From the NCBI GenBank assembly GCA_910577015.1, contig CAJTKU010000031.1, positions 1-15,181 of the forward strand: a stretch of DNA of 15,181 nucleotides, given 5' to 3'. The position numbers and the translations under genes were made by a program. The notes under the pieces are model-generated. The model worked only from the letters and a program-made list of their open reading frames with translations. It had not been told where the DNA came from and ran no database searches. This stretch comes from an uncultured Lachnospiraceae bacterium. GTDB lineage: Bacteria; Bacillota; Clostridia; Lachnospirales; Lachnospiraceae. The first letter of the stretch is position 1. Each line of letters begins with the position of its first letter. Below are positions 6,320 through 15,113 of the stretch, piece by piece.

Positions 6320-6362
6320 AAGTCGCAAAGGAGCGAAGCATAGGTTCCCTGCGACTTTTTTT
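6320..6362 (+). terminator. Intrinsic-terminator-like hairpin in the gltB leader (possible attenuator)
   Basis: AAGTCGCA (6320-6327) pairs perfectly with TGCGACTT (6350-6357), and seven T residues run from 6356 to 6362. The 22-base loop can form an inner stem GGAGC (6330-6334) with GGTTCC (6344-6348 used). It lies downstream of the gltB promoter and upstream of the ribosome site AAAGGAG (6374-6380). It would therefore stop gltB transcripts after roughly 45 bases unless something prevents it. The loop strand also carries AAAGGAG (6327-6333), the same heptamer as the real ribosome site. It might alternatively terminate transcripts arriving from the upstream gene. Confidence 0.7.
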
Positions 6363-6387
6363 GTTTGTGAGAGAAAGGAGTCGGGCC

Positions 6388-9300
6388 ATGTTTGATGTAA
6401 AAAATGATATTCCCCAAGCGCCGCTTTACCGGACGGAGTTTGAGCATGATAACTGCGGGATAGGCGCATGTGTAAACATTAAAGGAAAAAAGAGTCATGA
6501 AACGGTGGAGAATGCGCTTAAAATTGTGGAGAACTTAGAACACAGGGCAGGAAAGGATGCGGAAGGGGAAACCGGGGACGGCGTCGGGATTCTGACGCAG
6601 GTTCCGCATAAGTTTTTCTTAAAGGAGGCAAAAGCGCTGGGATTTACCCTTGGTGAGGAAAGGGAATACGGCGTGGGCATGTTTTTCTTTCCGCAGGACG
6701 AACTGAAAAGGAACCAGTCCAAAAAGATGTTTGAAATCATAGTGGAAAAGGAAGGACTGGAGTTTCTTGGCTGGAGAAATGTGCCTTCCTATCCCGACGT
6801 GCTGGGACATAAGGCCGTGGAATGTATGCCCTGTATCATGCAGGCCTTTGTGAAAAAGCCCGCGAATGTGGAAAAGGGACTGGAATTTGACCGCAGGCTC
6901 TATATTGCGCGCCGTGTTTTTGAGCAGTCCACGGACAACACCTATGTGGTGTCTTTTTCCAGCAGGACAATCGTGTACAAGGGCATGTTCCTGGTGGGGC
7001 AGCTCGGCACTTTTTTTGCGGACCTGCAGAGTGCGGATTATGAGTCTGCCATCGCCATTGTGCATTCCCGTTTTTCCACCAACACCAATCCCAGCTGGGA
7101 GCGCGCGCATCCCAACAGGTTCATCGTACATAACGGGGAAATCAATACAATCAGGGGCAATGCGGACAAGATGCTTGCCCGCGAAGAAAACATGGAGTCC
7201 GAGCATTTAAAGGGACAGCTTCACAAGGTGCTTCCCGCAATCAATAAAACCGGTTCCGACTCTGCGATGCTTGACAATACGTTGGAATTTCTGGTGATGA
7301 GCGGCATGGATTTGCCCCTGGCGGTGATGATTACCATACCTGAACCGTGGGCAAACAATAAAACCATGTCCAAGACAAAGAAAGATTTTTACCAGTATTA
7401 TGCCACCATGATGGAGCCTTGGGATGGACCTGCATCCATTTTGTTTTCTGACGGTGACATTATGGGAGCCGTGCTGGACAGGAACGGACTGCGTCCCTCC
7501 CGGTATCTGATTACGGAGGATGACCAGTTGATTTTGTCTTCCGAGGTAGGGGTGCTTGACATTGACCCGGCGAAAATCTTAGTAAAGGAAAGACTCAGGC
7601 CCGGGAAAATGCTTCTGGTGGACACCTTGCAGGGTCGTGTCATAGATGACGAGGAGTTAAAGGAAAAGTATGCGTCCGCACAGCCTTACGGGGAATGGCT
7701 GGACAATAATCTGGTGGAATTAAAGTCGTTAAAAATCCCCAACGAGCGCGTGCCGGAATTTTCCGATGAGGAGAGGGAGAGGATGCAGAAGGCATTCGGC
7801 TACACCTATGACGAGCTGAAGGTGAGCATCCTCCCCATGGCGAAAAACGGCGGGGAGGCCATCGCCGCCATGGGTGTGGATACGCCGCTTCCGGTGCTGA
7901 GCAAAACCCACCATCCGCTGTTCCACTATTTCAAACAGCTTTTTGCACAGGTGACGAATCCGCCCATTGACGCCATCAGGGAGGAGGTTGTGACCTCCAC
8001 CACCGTCTACGTGGGGCGGGAGGGCAATGTGCTGGAGGAGGTGCCGGAAAACTGCAATGTACTTAAAGTGAACAATCCCATCCTTACCAACACGGACATT
8101 ATGAAGATTAAAAATATGAAAGCGGACGGTTTTCATGTGGAAGTCATTCCGATTACCTACTATAAAAATACGAGCCTTGAGCGGGCCATTGACCGGCTTT
8201 TTGTGGAGGTTGACAGGGCTTACAGGGATGGCAATAACGTATTGATTCTGTCGGACAGGGGCGTGGATGAGAACCATGTGGCTATCCCTTCCCTTCTTGC
8301 AGTGTCTGCGTTGAACGAATATCTGGTAAGGACAAAAAAGAGAACAAGGCTTGCGCTGATACTGGAGTCGGGGGAGCCCAGGGAGGTGCATCATTTTGCA
8401 ACCCTTTTGGGTTATGGGGCGTGTGCCGTCAACCCTTATCTGGCGCAGGAGTCCATAAAGGAGCTGATTGACAGCCATATGCTGGATAAAGACTATTATG
8501 CGGCGGTGGAAGACTACAACAACGCCGTGCTGCACGGTATCGTAAAGATTGCTTCCAAGATGGGAATCAGCACGATTCAGTCTTATCAGGGTTCCCAGAT
8601 ATTTGAAGCAATCGGCATCGACAAGGAGGTAATCAGCAGGTACTTTACCCATACGGTCTGCCGTGTGGGGGGCATTACCATCAAGGATATTGAAAAACAG
8701 GTGGATGAACTGCATTCGCAGGCGTTTGACCCGTTAGGGCTTGCATGTGACCTTACGCTTGACAGTCCCGGACATCATAAAATGCGGAGCGGGGCGGAAG
8801 AGCATCTTTACAATCCCGCCACCATCCATCTGCTCCAACAGTCCACAAAACGGGGCGATTACGGCATGTTTAAACAGTACACGGCGCTGGTGAACGACGA
8901 GGAAGCGGTCAGGAACCTGCGCGGGCTGATGGATTTCAACTTTCCGAAAAAGGGTGTTCCCCTTGAGGAAGTGGAGAGTGTGGATTCCATTGTGACAAGG
9001 TTTAAAACGGGGGCGATGTCCTACGGCTCCATCTCAAAGGAAGCCCATGAAACTATGGCGATTGCCATGAACCTGCTGCACGGAAAGAGCAATTCCGGGG
9101 AGGGCGGTGAAGAACCGGAGCGCCTGACGCTGGGGGCTGACGGCCTTGACCGCTGCTCGGCCATCAAGCAGGTGGCAAGCGGGCGGTTTGGCGTTACCAG
9201 CAGATACCTTGTGAGCGCAAAAGAAATTCAGATTAAGATGGCGCAGGGGGCAAAACCGGGGGAAGGCGGACATCTTCCGGGCGGGAAGGTTTATCCCTGG

Positions 9301-10935
9301 ATAGCTAAGACCCGTCACTCGACGCCCGGCGTGAGCCTGATTTCCCCGCCGCCCCATCACGATATCTATTCCATAGAGGATTTGGCGCAGCTTATCTACG
9401 ACTTAAAAAATGCCAACAAGGATGCCCGCATTTCCGTGAAGCTGGTATCGGAGGCAGGTGTGGGAACCGTTGCGGCAGGCGTTGCCAAGGCAGGCGCACA
9501 GGTGATTCTGGTTTCCGGGTACGACGGCGGTACGGGCGCAGCGCCCAAAAATTCCATCCACAATGCAGGGCTTCCGTGGGAACTGGGGCTTGCGGAAACG
9601 CACCAGACCCTGATTATGAACGGACTGCGCAATAAGGTCAGGATAGAAACGGACGGAAAGCTGATGAGCGGACGGGATGTGGCAGTCGCTGCCATTCTGG
9701 GAGCGGAGGAATTTGGCTTTGCAACGGCTCCGCTGGTGACAATGGGATGCGTCATGATGCGCGTCTGCAACCTTGATACCTGCCCGGTGGGCGTGGCAAC
9801 ACAGAACCCCGAACTCAGGAAGAATTTTCGGGGCAGGCCGGAATATGTGATGAATTTCATGAAATTTATCGCAGAGGAGCTGCGAGAGTACATGGCAAGG
9901 CTGGGAGTGCGCACCGTGGATGAACTGGTGGGCCGCACCGATTTGCTGAAAGTAAAGGAAAACCTGACAGACAGGCAGAAATCCATAGATTTGAGCAGGA
10001 TTCTTGACAATCCCTATGAAGGAATGAAGCAGAAGGTAACCTTTGACGCCAGGCAGACCTACAATTTCCATCTGGAAAATACGCTGGATGAAAAGGTACT
10101 GTTAAAACAGCTTGCGAAAGCCATGGAAGCAGGAAAGAAGAGAAGCATTGAGGTGGATGTCACCAATACGGACCGTGCTTTCGGCACCATCCTTGGCTCG
10201 GAAATCACAAGGCGTTTCGGAGAATCCCTGCAGGAAGATTTTTACCGTGTGCTTTGTAACGGCGCAGGCGGACAGAGCTTCGGGGCCTTTATCCCGGCGG
10301 GACTGACGCTGGAGCTTGTGGGCGACAGCAACGATTATTTCGGAAAGGGACTTTCCGGTGGAAAGCTGATTGTCTATCCGCCAAAGGGCAGCAGGTTTAA
10401 GGCGGAGGATAATATCATCATCGGAAACGTGGCTTTGTACGGCGCGACCAGCGGCAAAGCGTTTATAAACGGTGTGGCAGGCGAACGGTTTGCCGTGCGC
10501 AACTCCGGCGCCATTGCGGTGGTGGAAGGCGTGGGCGAGCATGGCTGCGAGTACATGACGGGTGGCCGTGTGGTAGTGTTGGGCCCCACCGGCAAAAATT
10601 TTGCAGCCGGCATGAGCGGCGGCATTGCCTATGTGCTGGATGAGGGGAATGACCTTTACATGCGGCTGAACAAGGAAATGGTGTCCTCCTATGAAATCAC
10701 CTCCAAATATGATGTGCTGGAGTTAAAGGAGATGATTAAAGAGCATGTTGCGTATACCAACTCCCCTAAGGGCAAGCTGATTCTGGACAATTTTGGGGAA
10801 TACCTGCCCAAATTCAAAAAAATCATACCCCATGACTACGAGCGGGTGCTGAAAACCATCGTGCAGATGGAAGAAAAAGGGCTCAGCGCGGAGCAGGCAC
10901 AGATTGAAGCTTTCTATGCAAACACGAAACATTGA
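6388..10935 (+). CDS. gltB: Glutamate synthase (NADPH) large subunit
   Basis: GltB hydrolyses glutamine and channels the ammonia to 2-oxoglutarate, giving glutamate; GltD supplies electrons. The 1515-residue length matches bacterial large subunits. Residues 1-22 look like the propeptide, with processing expected to expose catalytic Cys23 (DNCGIGACV) of the class II amidotransferase domain (about 23-430; SRFSTNTNPSW and HNGEINTIRGN are recognisable). The central domain spans about 480-770, the FMN-binding synthase domain about 830-1210 (SYGSISKEAHETM near 878), and the GXGXG beta-helix begins near 1290. The 3Fe-4S cysteines C1121, C1127 and C1132 (CX5CX4C) are present. I chose ATG 6388, seven bases after AAAGGAG; the frame is open to TTG 6361, but that codon lies in the terminator T-tract. 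gltD follows after 42 bases. Regulation is discussed under the upstream dyads and hairpin. Confidence 0.97.
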   Translation: MFDVKNDIPQAPLYRTEFEHDNCGIGACVNIKGKKSHETVENALKIVENLEHRAGKDAEGETGDGVGILTQVPHKFFLKEAKALGFTLGEEREYGVGMFFFPQDELKRNQSKKMFEIIVEKEGLEFLGWRNVPSYPDVLGHKAVECMPCIMQAFVKKPANVEKGLEFDRRLYIARRVFEQSTDNTYVVSFSSRTIVYKGMFLVGQLGTFFADLQSADYESAIAIVHSRFSTNTNPSWERAHPNRFIVHNGEINTIRGNADKMLAREENMESEHLKGQLHKVLPAINKTGSDSAMLDNTLEFLVMSGMDLPLAVMITIPEPWANNKTMSKTKKDFYQYYATMMEPWDGPASILFSDGDIMGAVLDRNGLRPSRYLITEDDQLILSSEVGVLDIDPAKILVKERLRPGKMLLVDTLQGRVIDDEELKEKYASAQPYGEWLDNNLVELKSLKIPNERVPEFSDEERERMQKAFGYTYDELKVSILPMAKNGGEAIAAMGVDTPLPVLSKTHHPLFHYFKQLFAQVTNPPIDAIREEVVTSTTVYVGREGNVLEEVPENCNVLKVNNPILTNTDIMKIKNMKADGFHVEVIPITYYKNTSLERAIDRLFVEVDRAYRDGNNVLILSDRGVDENHVAIPSLLAVSALNEYLVRTKKRTRLALILESGEPREVHHFATLLGYGACAVNPYLAQESIKELIDSHMLDKDYYAAVEDYNNAVLHGIVKIASKMGISTIQSYQGSQIFEAIGIDKEVISRYFTHTVCRVGGITIKDIEKQVDELHSQAFDPLGLACDLTLDSPGHHKMRSGAEEHLYNPATIHLLQQSTKRGDYGMFKQYTALVNDEEAVRNLRGLMDFNFPKKGVPLEEVESVDSIVTRFKTGAMSYGSISKEAHETMAIAMNLLHGKSNSGEGGEEPERLTLGADGLDRCSAIKQVASGRFGVTSRYLVSAKEIQIKMAQGAKPGEGGHLPGGKVYPWIAKTRHSTPGVSLISPPPHHDIYSIEDLAQLIYDLKNANKDARISVKLVSEAGVGTVAAGVAKAGAQVILVSGYDGGTGAAPKNSIHNAGLPWELGLAETHQTLIMNGLRNKVRIETDGKLMSGRDVAVAAILGAEEFGFATAPLVTMGCVMMRVCNLDTCPVGVATQNPELRKNFRGRPEYVMNFMKFIAEELREYMARLGVRTVDELVGRTDLLKVKENLTDRQKSIDLSRILDNPYEGMKQKVTFDARQTYNFHLENTLDEKVLLKQLAKAMEAGKKRSIEVDVTNTDRAFGTILGSEITRRFGESLQEDFYRVLCNGAGGQSFGAFIPAGLTLELVGDSNDYFGKGLSGGKLIVYPPKGSRFKAEDNIIIGNVALYGATSGKAFINGVAGERFAVRNSGAIAVVEGVGEHGCEYMTGGRVVVLGPTGKNFAAGMSGGIAYVLDEGNDLYMRLNKEMVSSYEITSKYDVLELKEMIKEHVAYTNSPKGKLILDNFGEYLPKFKKIIPHDYERVLKTIVQMEEKGLSAEQAQIEAFYANTKH

Positions 10936-10977
10936 GCGGAGGAAAAAATCAGACCGCTTTGGAATGGAGGAAAAGAG

Positions 10978-12471
10978 ATGGGAAAACCGACAGGTTTTAT
11001 GGATTATAAAAGAGAAACGTCCGGGGAAGTGAAACCCAAAGAAAGAATCAAAAACTTTTTGGAATTTCATGAGCATCTTCCCATGGAAAAACAGCAGCTT
11101 CAGGGCGCGCGGTGCATGGAATGCGGCGTACCGTTCTGCCAGTCGGGCATGGCAATCTGCGGCATGACCTCCGGCTGTCCGCTCCACAATCTGGTGCCGG
11201 AGTGGAATGATTTGGTTTATACGGGAAACTGGGAGCAGGCCTATAAGAGGCTGAAGAAGACCAATAATTTCCCGGAATTTACTTCCCGCGTCTGTCCGGC
11301 GCTCTGCGAGGCGGCATGTACCTGCGGCTTAAACGGGGAGCCGGTTGCCACAAAGGAAAATGAGTATGCCATCATTGAAAATGCCTACGAAAAGGGGTAT
11401 GCGGCGCCCAACCCTCCCAAGGTGCGTACCGGCAAAAGGGTGGCTGTGGTGGGCAGCGGGCCTTCCGGACTTGCGGCAGCGGACCAGTTGAACAAAAGGG
11501 GCCATCTGGTTACGGTGTACGAGCGTCATGACAGGGTGGGCGGACTTTTGATGTACGGCATTCCCAATATGAAGCTGGAAAAACAGATTATTGAGCGCAA
11601 GGTGCAGGTGATGGAAGCAGAAGGGGTAACCTTTGTGACGGGTATGGATGTAGGAAAGGATATCAAGGCTGCCCAGCTTTTAAAAGAATATGACAGGGTG
11701 GTTCTTGCCTGCGGGGCATCCAATCCGCGTGATATACAGGCGCCCGGCAGGGATGCAAAAGGAATCTATTTTGCCGTTGACTTTTTAAGGGCAAATACCA
11801 AGAGCCTGTTAGACAGCAATTTTACGGACGGCAGGTATGTGGATACCAAGGGCAAGAATGTGGTGATTATCGGAGGCGGCGATACGGGAAACGACTGTGT
11901 GGGAACGGCCATCCGGCATGGCTGCAAGTCGGTGACGCAGATAGAGATGATGCCTGCGGCGCCCGAAACGCGTGCGGAAGACAATCCGTGGCCGGAGTGG
12001 CCGAAGGTGCTGAAAACCGATTACGGACAGGAAGAAGCCATTGCCGTCTTCGGTCATGACCCTAGGATATATGAAACCACGGTAAAGGAATTTATCAAGG
12101 ACAAAAACGGCAGTTTAAAGGCGGTCAGGACAGTGAAGCTGAACTGGGAGAAGGATGCGGAAACAGGCAGGATGAAGTGCAGTGAGATACCCGGCAGCGA
12201 ACAGGTGCTGGATGCGGAAATCGTGCTGATTGCAGCAGGTTTTACGGGATGCCAGAAGTATGTGGCAGATGCATTCAAGGTGGCGTTAAACGAGCGCACC
12301 AATGTAAAAACCGCTCCCGGAGGGTACAAGAGCAGCGCGGACAATGTCTTTGTGACCGGGGATATGCACAGGGGCCAGTCCCTTGTCGTCTGGGCTATCC
12401 GGGAAGGCCGGGAGGCCGCCCGAGAGGTGGATGAGAGCCTGATGGGATATACGAATCTGGCAGTACAGTAG
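10978..12471 (+). CDS. gltD: Glutamate synthase (NADPH) small subunit
   Basis: GltD oxidises NADPH through FAD and passes electrons by 4Fe-4S clusters to GltB. The 497 residues carry the N-terminal cysteine clusters (C46, C49, C54, C61, C67, then C106, C110, C114, C116), an FAD-binding motif GSGPSG at 159-164 with the VYERHDRVGGLL segment at 180-191, and an NADPH-binding motif GGGDTG at 299-304. The C-terminal VTGDMHRGQSLVVWAI is the usual FAD-contact region of this family. The start has TGGAGG at 10965-10970, seven bases before ATG. It is co-transcribed with gltB. Related proteins act as subunits of other flavoprotein complexes, but the direct pairing with a full gltB makes the assignment firm. 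Its TAG stop abuts the stop of the convergent carD-like gene with no base between. Confidence 0.96.
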   Translation: MGKPTGFMDYKRETSGEVKPKERIKNFLEFHEHLPMEKQQLQGARCMECGVPFCQSGMAICGMTSGCPLHNLVPEWNDLVYTGNWEQAYKRLKKTNNFPEFTSRVCPALCEAACTCGLNGEPVATKENEYAIIENAYEKGYAAPNPPKVRTGKRVAVVGSGPSGLAAADQLNKRGHLVTVYERHDRVGGLLMYGIPNMKLEKQIIERKVQVMEAEGVTFVTGMDVGKDIKAAQLLKEYDRVVLACGASNPRDIQAPGRDAKGIYFAVDFLRANTKSLLDSNFTDGRYVDTKGKNVVIIGGGDTGNDCVGTAIRHGCKSVTQIEMMPAAPETRAEDNPWPEWPKVLKTDYGQEEAIAVFGHDPRIYETTVKEFIKDKNGSLKAVRTVKLNWEKDAETGRMKCSEIPGSEQVLDAEIVLIAAGFTGCQKYVADAFKVALNERTNVKTAPGGYKSSADNVFVTGDMHRGQSLVVWAIREGREAAREVDESLMGYTNLAVQ

Positions 12472-12981
12472 TTAATTCTCATGCAAAAGAAGGCTGTCCG
12501 CGATATAGGGCGCAACCTGTTCCCTCTTAATATCCAGCGCGCAGGCAAGTTCTTCGTACAACTGGGTCTCTGCCAGACGGAAGTATTTTTCATCTATGGC
12601 AGTGACCTTTTTGCCGCTCTGTATCCGGGCTTCTTTTCTCAAATATAAGGTCTTTATGATTTTAATCAGTTCCCGGCAGTCGCAGGTCTGCAGAGCGGCC
12701 TTGTATTGCAGCTCCCGGTCTTTTTCATTGGTAATCCAGACAGACTCAATCCGCGGAACATCGGCAATCAAATCTTCCGCCTCTTTTTTGGAGAGGATAT
12801 ACCGCATTATGGTTTTGTTGTTATCCACAGGCGCATAAACGGCAGCCGATTTCTGGTATAACGGCCGTAACGTGTAGTATGATTTGTTTTTATCCGCCAT
12901 GGACATGGAGAGTGTGCCGATGGAGGTAATCTGGCAGACGCCATGACTGCCATAAATAACGATATCATTTACCTGAAACAT
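12472..12981 (-). CDS. CarD/CdnL-family transcriptional regulator
   Basis: A 169-residue protein of the CarD_CdnL_TRCF family. The N-terminal RNA-polymerase-interacting Tudor-like domain covers about residues 1-60: FQVNDIVIYGSHGVCQI (2-18), YYTLRPLY (35-42) and VYAPVDN (48-54). The rest is helical and charged, as in the C-terminal DNA-contact domain of the family. Known CarD proteins bind the RNA polymerase beta subunit and stabilise open promoter complexes; a role here in rRNA or stress-linked transcription is inference. AAGGA (12991-12995 on this strand) lies 9 bases before the ATG. It has its own promoter and is convergent with gltD, the two stop codons touching. The family also includes shorter regulators; the specific target is unknown. 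Confidence 0.88.
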   Translation of the reverse strand: MFQVNDIVIYGSHGVCQITSIGTLSMSMADKNKSYYTLRPLYQKSAAVYAPVDNNKTIMRYILSKKEAEDLIADVPRIESVWITNEKDRELQYKAALQTCDCRELIKIIKTLYLRKEARIQSGKKVTAIDEKYFRLAETQLYEELACALDIKREQVAPYIADSLLLHEN

Positions 12982-13004
12982 AGTATCACATCCTTATGTA
13001 AACT

Positions 13005-13033
13005 ATTTTATCAGAAAATATAAGGAATTGTAA
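13005..13033 (-). promoter_or_regulatory. Probable promoter of the CarD-family gene
   Basis: Read on the minus strand, TTACAA (13033-13028) and TAAAAT (13010-13005) are separated by 17 bases, ending 23 bases before the ATG. A second possible -10, TATAGT, lies further upstream (near 13050) but has a poorer -35. The 201-base gap 12982-13182 holds no gene and no clear terminator with a U-tract for the carboxypeptidase gene. Confidence 0.5.
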
Positions 13034-13182
13034 TGGTATTTTTGCACTATACAAAGAATTTCGTTAGTTTTGTCTAATAATTATGTCCATGCATTTGTGC
13101 AGAATAACCATAAAATGTAATATTTCCCTGATATTTACCAGTATTTCCAGAATTGGGGGAAAAATAACATAAGGATTTATTT

Positions 13183-14328
13183 TTAGGGAATATACCTGTT
13201 ATAAATTTCCACATGGTCGTAAATGCATCTCCAACTGCTGGTTGCGCCCGCAGTCACACAAATATAGGGGGTTCCGCCTGCAAAAGTGCCATAGCTTACC
13301 GCACAGTTTCGGGACTGGACCACATATCCCGTTTTGGCGCACAGCACTTCACCGCCGGTATCCTTGTCCTCAATCCTTCGCAAAAACCAGTTGGAAATGG
13401 TAATTCCTTCCGGGTGTTTATCCGTGGGCGTGGTGGTGTAAGTGTGTGCGGATAAAATATCCCTGCACAATTCATTCTGCAATGCGGCTTTCATGATAAC
13501 AGCCATATCATAAACCGTACAATAATGATTGTCGTCATAAAGACCGACGCAGTTGGTAAAGTGTGCGCTGTCTGAGATTCCCAGTTCCTCCAGTTTTGCA
13601 TTCATCATGTCCACAAATGCCTCATGGGAACCGGCGATGTAAGTTGCAAGACCGACGGCGGCGTCCCCGCCGGAGGGCAGTATAGTTCCGTAGAACAAGT
13701 CGCGCACCGTTATTTCTTCCCCGTCAAGAAAACCCACTGCGCTGCAGTCGTTTACATATGCATAATCCGTAATTTCCAGCGTCATGATGAATGTATCGTC
13801 CAAATCCCTTTCCCCAAGCTGTTCGGCCGCTACCAGTACAGTCAGCACCTTCGTCATGGATGCCGGAAAAATTCTTTCATATGCGCCTTTTGAAGCGATG
13901 ATGGTGTCCGTACTTTCATCAATCAGAATGGCATTTGTGCTGATTACTTCCTCGCAGTTTATGGCAGTCACATCCGTGGGTGCGGTAAAGCTGAAAACGG
14001 TTTTTTCCGGTTCGGGTTCTGCTATGTCTGCCCCGGCCACAGGCGTTTCTTTTTCGATTATTCTGATTGTTTCCAGTTTATCCGTCCGCCCGTCGGCTTT
14101 CACCCTTTGCACCTGTGCCAAAACATCGCCTGTCGCGGCCTTTCTGCCAAATGCCGATAATACAACGGTAATCGTAATGATAACGCATAGCACGCCTATG
14201 CACATAAGGCCAATCAATATGCGGCGTCTTCTTTCACGCTCTTGCCTTTCACGCCACATGCGCTTTCTCCTTGCGCGGCGGGCAAGGTATTCTTTATCGT
14301 CATCCAGTTGGTCAAAATTGAAATCCAT
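13183..14328 (-). CDS. D-alanyl-D-alanine carboxypeptidase (peptidase S11), N-terminally membrane-anchored
   Basis: A low-molecular-weight penicillin-binding protein of 381 residues that should remove the terminal D-Ala from peptidoglycan pentapeptides outside the cell. The active-site motifs are SMTK (S157, K160), SGG at 219-221 in the place of the usual SxN, and KTG at 332-334. Residues 17-36 hold twelve Arg and one Lys, followed by a single transmembrane helix (about 37-60). This predicts an N-in signal anchor rather than a cleaved signal peptide. An acidic Pro-containing linker (about 65-115) precedes the catalytic domain, and the protein ends shortly after it, so the PBP5-type C-terminal domain and amphipathic anchor are missing. 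AGGA precedes the ATG by 5 bases. The gene follows the nitroreductase stop by 24 bases and is probably in the same operon. Confidence 0.9.
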   Translation of the reverse strand: MDFNFDQLDDDKEYLARRARRKRMWRERQERERRRRILIGLMCIGVLCVIITITVVLSAFGRKAATGDVLAQVQRVKADGRTDKLETIRIIEKETPVAGADIAEPEPEKTVFSFTAPTDVTAINCEEVISTNAILIDESTDTIIASKGAYERIFPASMTKVLTVLVAAEQLGERDLDDTFIMTLEITDYAYVNDCSAVGFLDGEEITVRDLFYGTILPSGGDAAVGLATYIAGSHEAFVDMMNAKLEELGISDSAHFTNCVGLYDDNHYCTVYDMAVIMKAALQNELCRDILSAHTYTTTPTDKHPEGITISNWFLRRIEDKDTGGEVLCAKTGYVVQSRNCAVSYGTFAGGTPYICVTAGATSSWRCIYDHVEIYNRYIP

Positions 14329-14352
14329 AGTTATCCTGTCTTTATTAGTAGA

Positions 14353-15024
14353 TTATTTTTCATCCCATTGGAAGTTTGCTGTACCTGCTCCCAGTTCAAA
14401 GTGATATTTTGCCAGACCAAGGTCCGCACCGGAAAAATGGCCGTTGTCACAGGTTATTTTTACTTTTCCGTCTTTTCCCTGTATGTGGAAGGCCTGCTTA
14501 TTGAGTGCGCTCGGGGCAAGTAAAACGGCTTCCACACCTTTGTCGAACCAGTCAGGCGCCTCGCCTTCATACACGGCGATTTCTTCCGCTTTTTTTGATT
14601 TGTGTGCAGTACCCTGGCTGGCGCCGTAGCCGACGGCAACTATGCCGATTACCCTGTTTTCACCGGCTGAAGCATTTAGCTTTTTGCGGTTATAGGTTCC
14701 GCCCACCCACCATGTATTGAGTCCCAGAGTCTGCGCATAGAGCATTAAATCAGCGCTGCAGTAGCCCAGCCTTTCATCCAATCCGGACGCGTCCGGTCCG
14801 GCCAAAACAAAATAATTTTTTACGCCTTTTGCTAAAATAAGTTTTATCAAGGCATTAAAAGCGGAATCGTCATTAGTATTCAGATTTATCGCCAGATTAT
14901 GCGCCCTATTGTTATCCTCAATTCGGGCATTCAGCAGTTTGATAATATCTGCCGGCAAGGGTTTATCGGTATATTTGCGGACTGTATGCCTTGCATGCAT
15001 TGCTTCTTTCATTGTCATTATCAT
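14353..15024 (-). CDS. Nitroreductase-family protein
   Basis: A 223-residue protein of the nitroreductase-like flavoprotein group, expected to bind FMN and use NAD(P)H to reduce an unidentified electron acceptor. The N-terminal MHARHTVRKYTDKPLP (9-24) is the typical Arg-rich FMN-phosphate region. CSADLMLYAQTLGLNTWWVGG (89-109) matches the conserved helix and following strand, and IVAVGYGASQ marks the late core strand. The C-terminal third (VEAVLLAPSALNKQAFHI) resembles the TM1586-type, internally duplicated nitroreductases. AAAGGAG (15035-15029 on this strand) lies 4 bases before the first ATG (15024) and 10 bases before a second in-frame ATG (15018), so the start may be two codons downstream. 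It has a good promoter upstream and the carboxypeptidase gene downstream. The physiological substrate is unknown. Confidence 0.8.
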   Translation of the reverse strand: MIMTMKEAMHARHTVRKYTDKPLPADIIKLLNARIEDNNRAHNLAINLNTNDDSAFNALIKLILAKGVKNYFVLAGPDASGLDERLGYCSADLMLYAQTLGLNTWWVGGTYNRKKLNASAGENRVIGIVAVGYGASQGTAHKSKKAEEIAVYEGEAPDWFDKGVEAVLLAPSALNKQAFHIQGKDGKVKITCDNGHFSGADLGLAKYHFELGAGTANFQWDEK

Positions 15025-15113
15025 GATACTCCTTTCAAGAGTAAACCTGCACTGACGTGCTTTATATCTGGTTTCATCGGACGTTTGCCTGTTAATGTCG
15101 CTGCAATTATTAT

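Noticed and set aside
6320..6362. Glutamine riboswitch (glnA or downstream-peptide type) or an ANTAR antitermination target before gltB
   Set aside because: The gene context is tempting and the loop GGAGCGAAGCATAGG faintly recalls the glutamine motif, but the other conserved helices are missing. ANTAR targets need two hairpins with fixed hexaloops, and only one hairpin is present.
6361..6387. Start of gltB at TTG 6361
   Set aside because: The TTG is the end of the terminator T-tract and has no ribosome site at proper spacing; ATG 6388 has AAAGGAG seven bases upstream and leaves a normal propeptide before Cys23.
7729..8715. Long open frame (328 codons) on the minus strand inside gltB
   Set aside because: It lies wholly antisense to a clear gltB frame, has His/Arg-rich composition typical of shadow frames, and matches no family I recognise. 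The other antisense frames within gltB and gltD are rejected for the same reason.
12399..12425. G+C-rich hairpin near the end of gltD as a terminator for the converging CarD-family gene
   Set aside because: GGCC-GGGA-GGCC and flanking bases can pair, but the sequence is explained by conserved gltD codons and there is no T run on the relevant strand.
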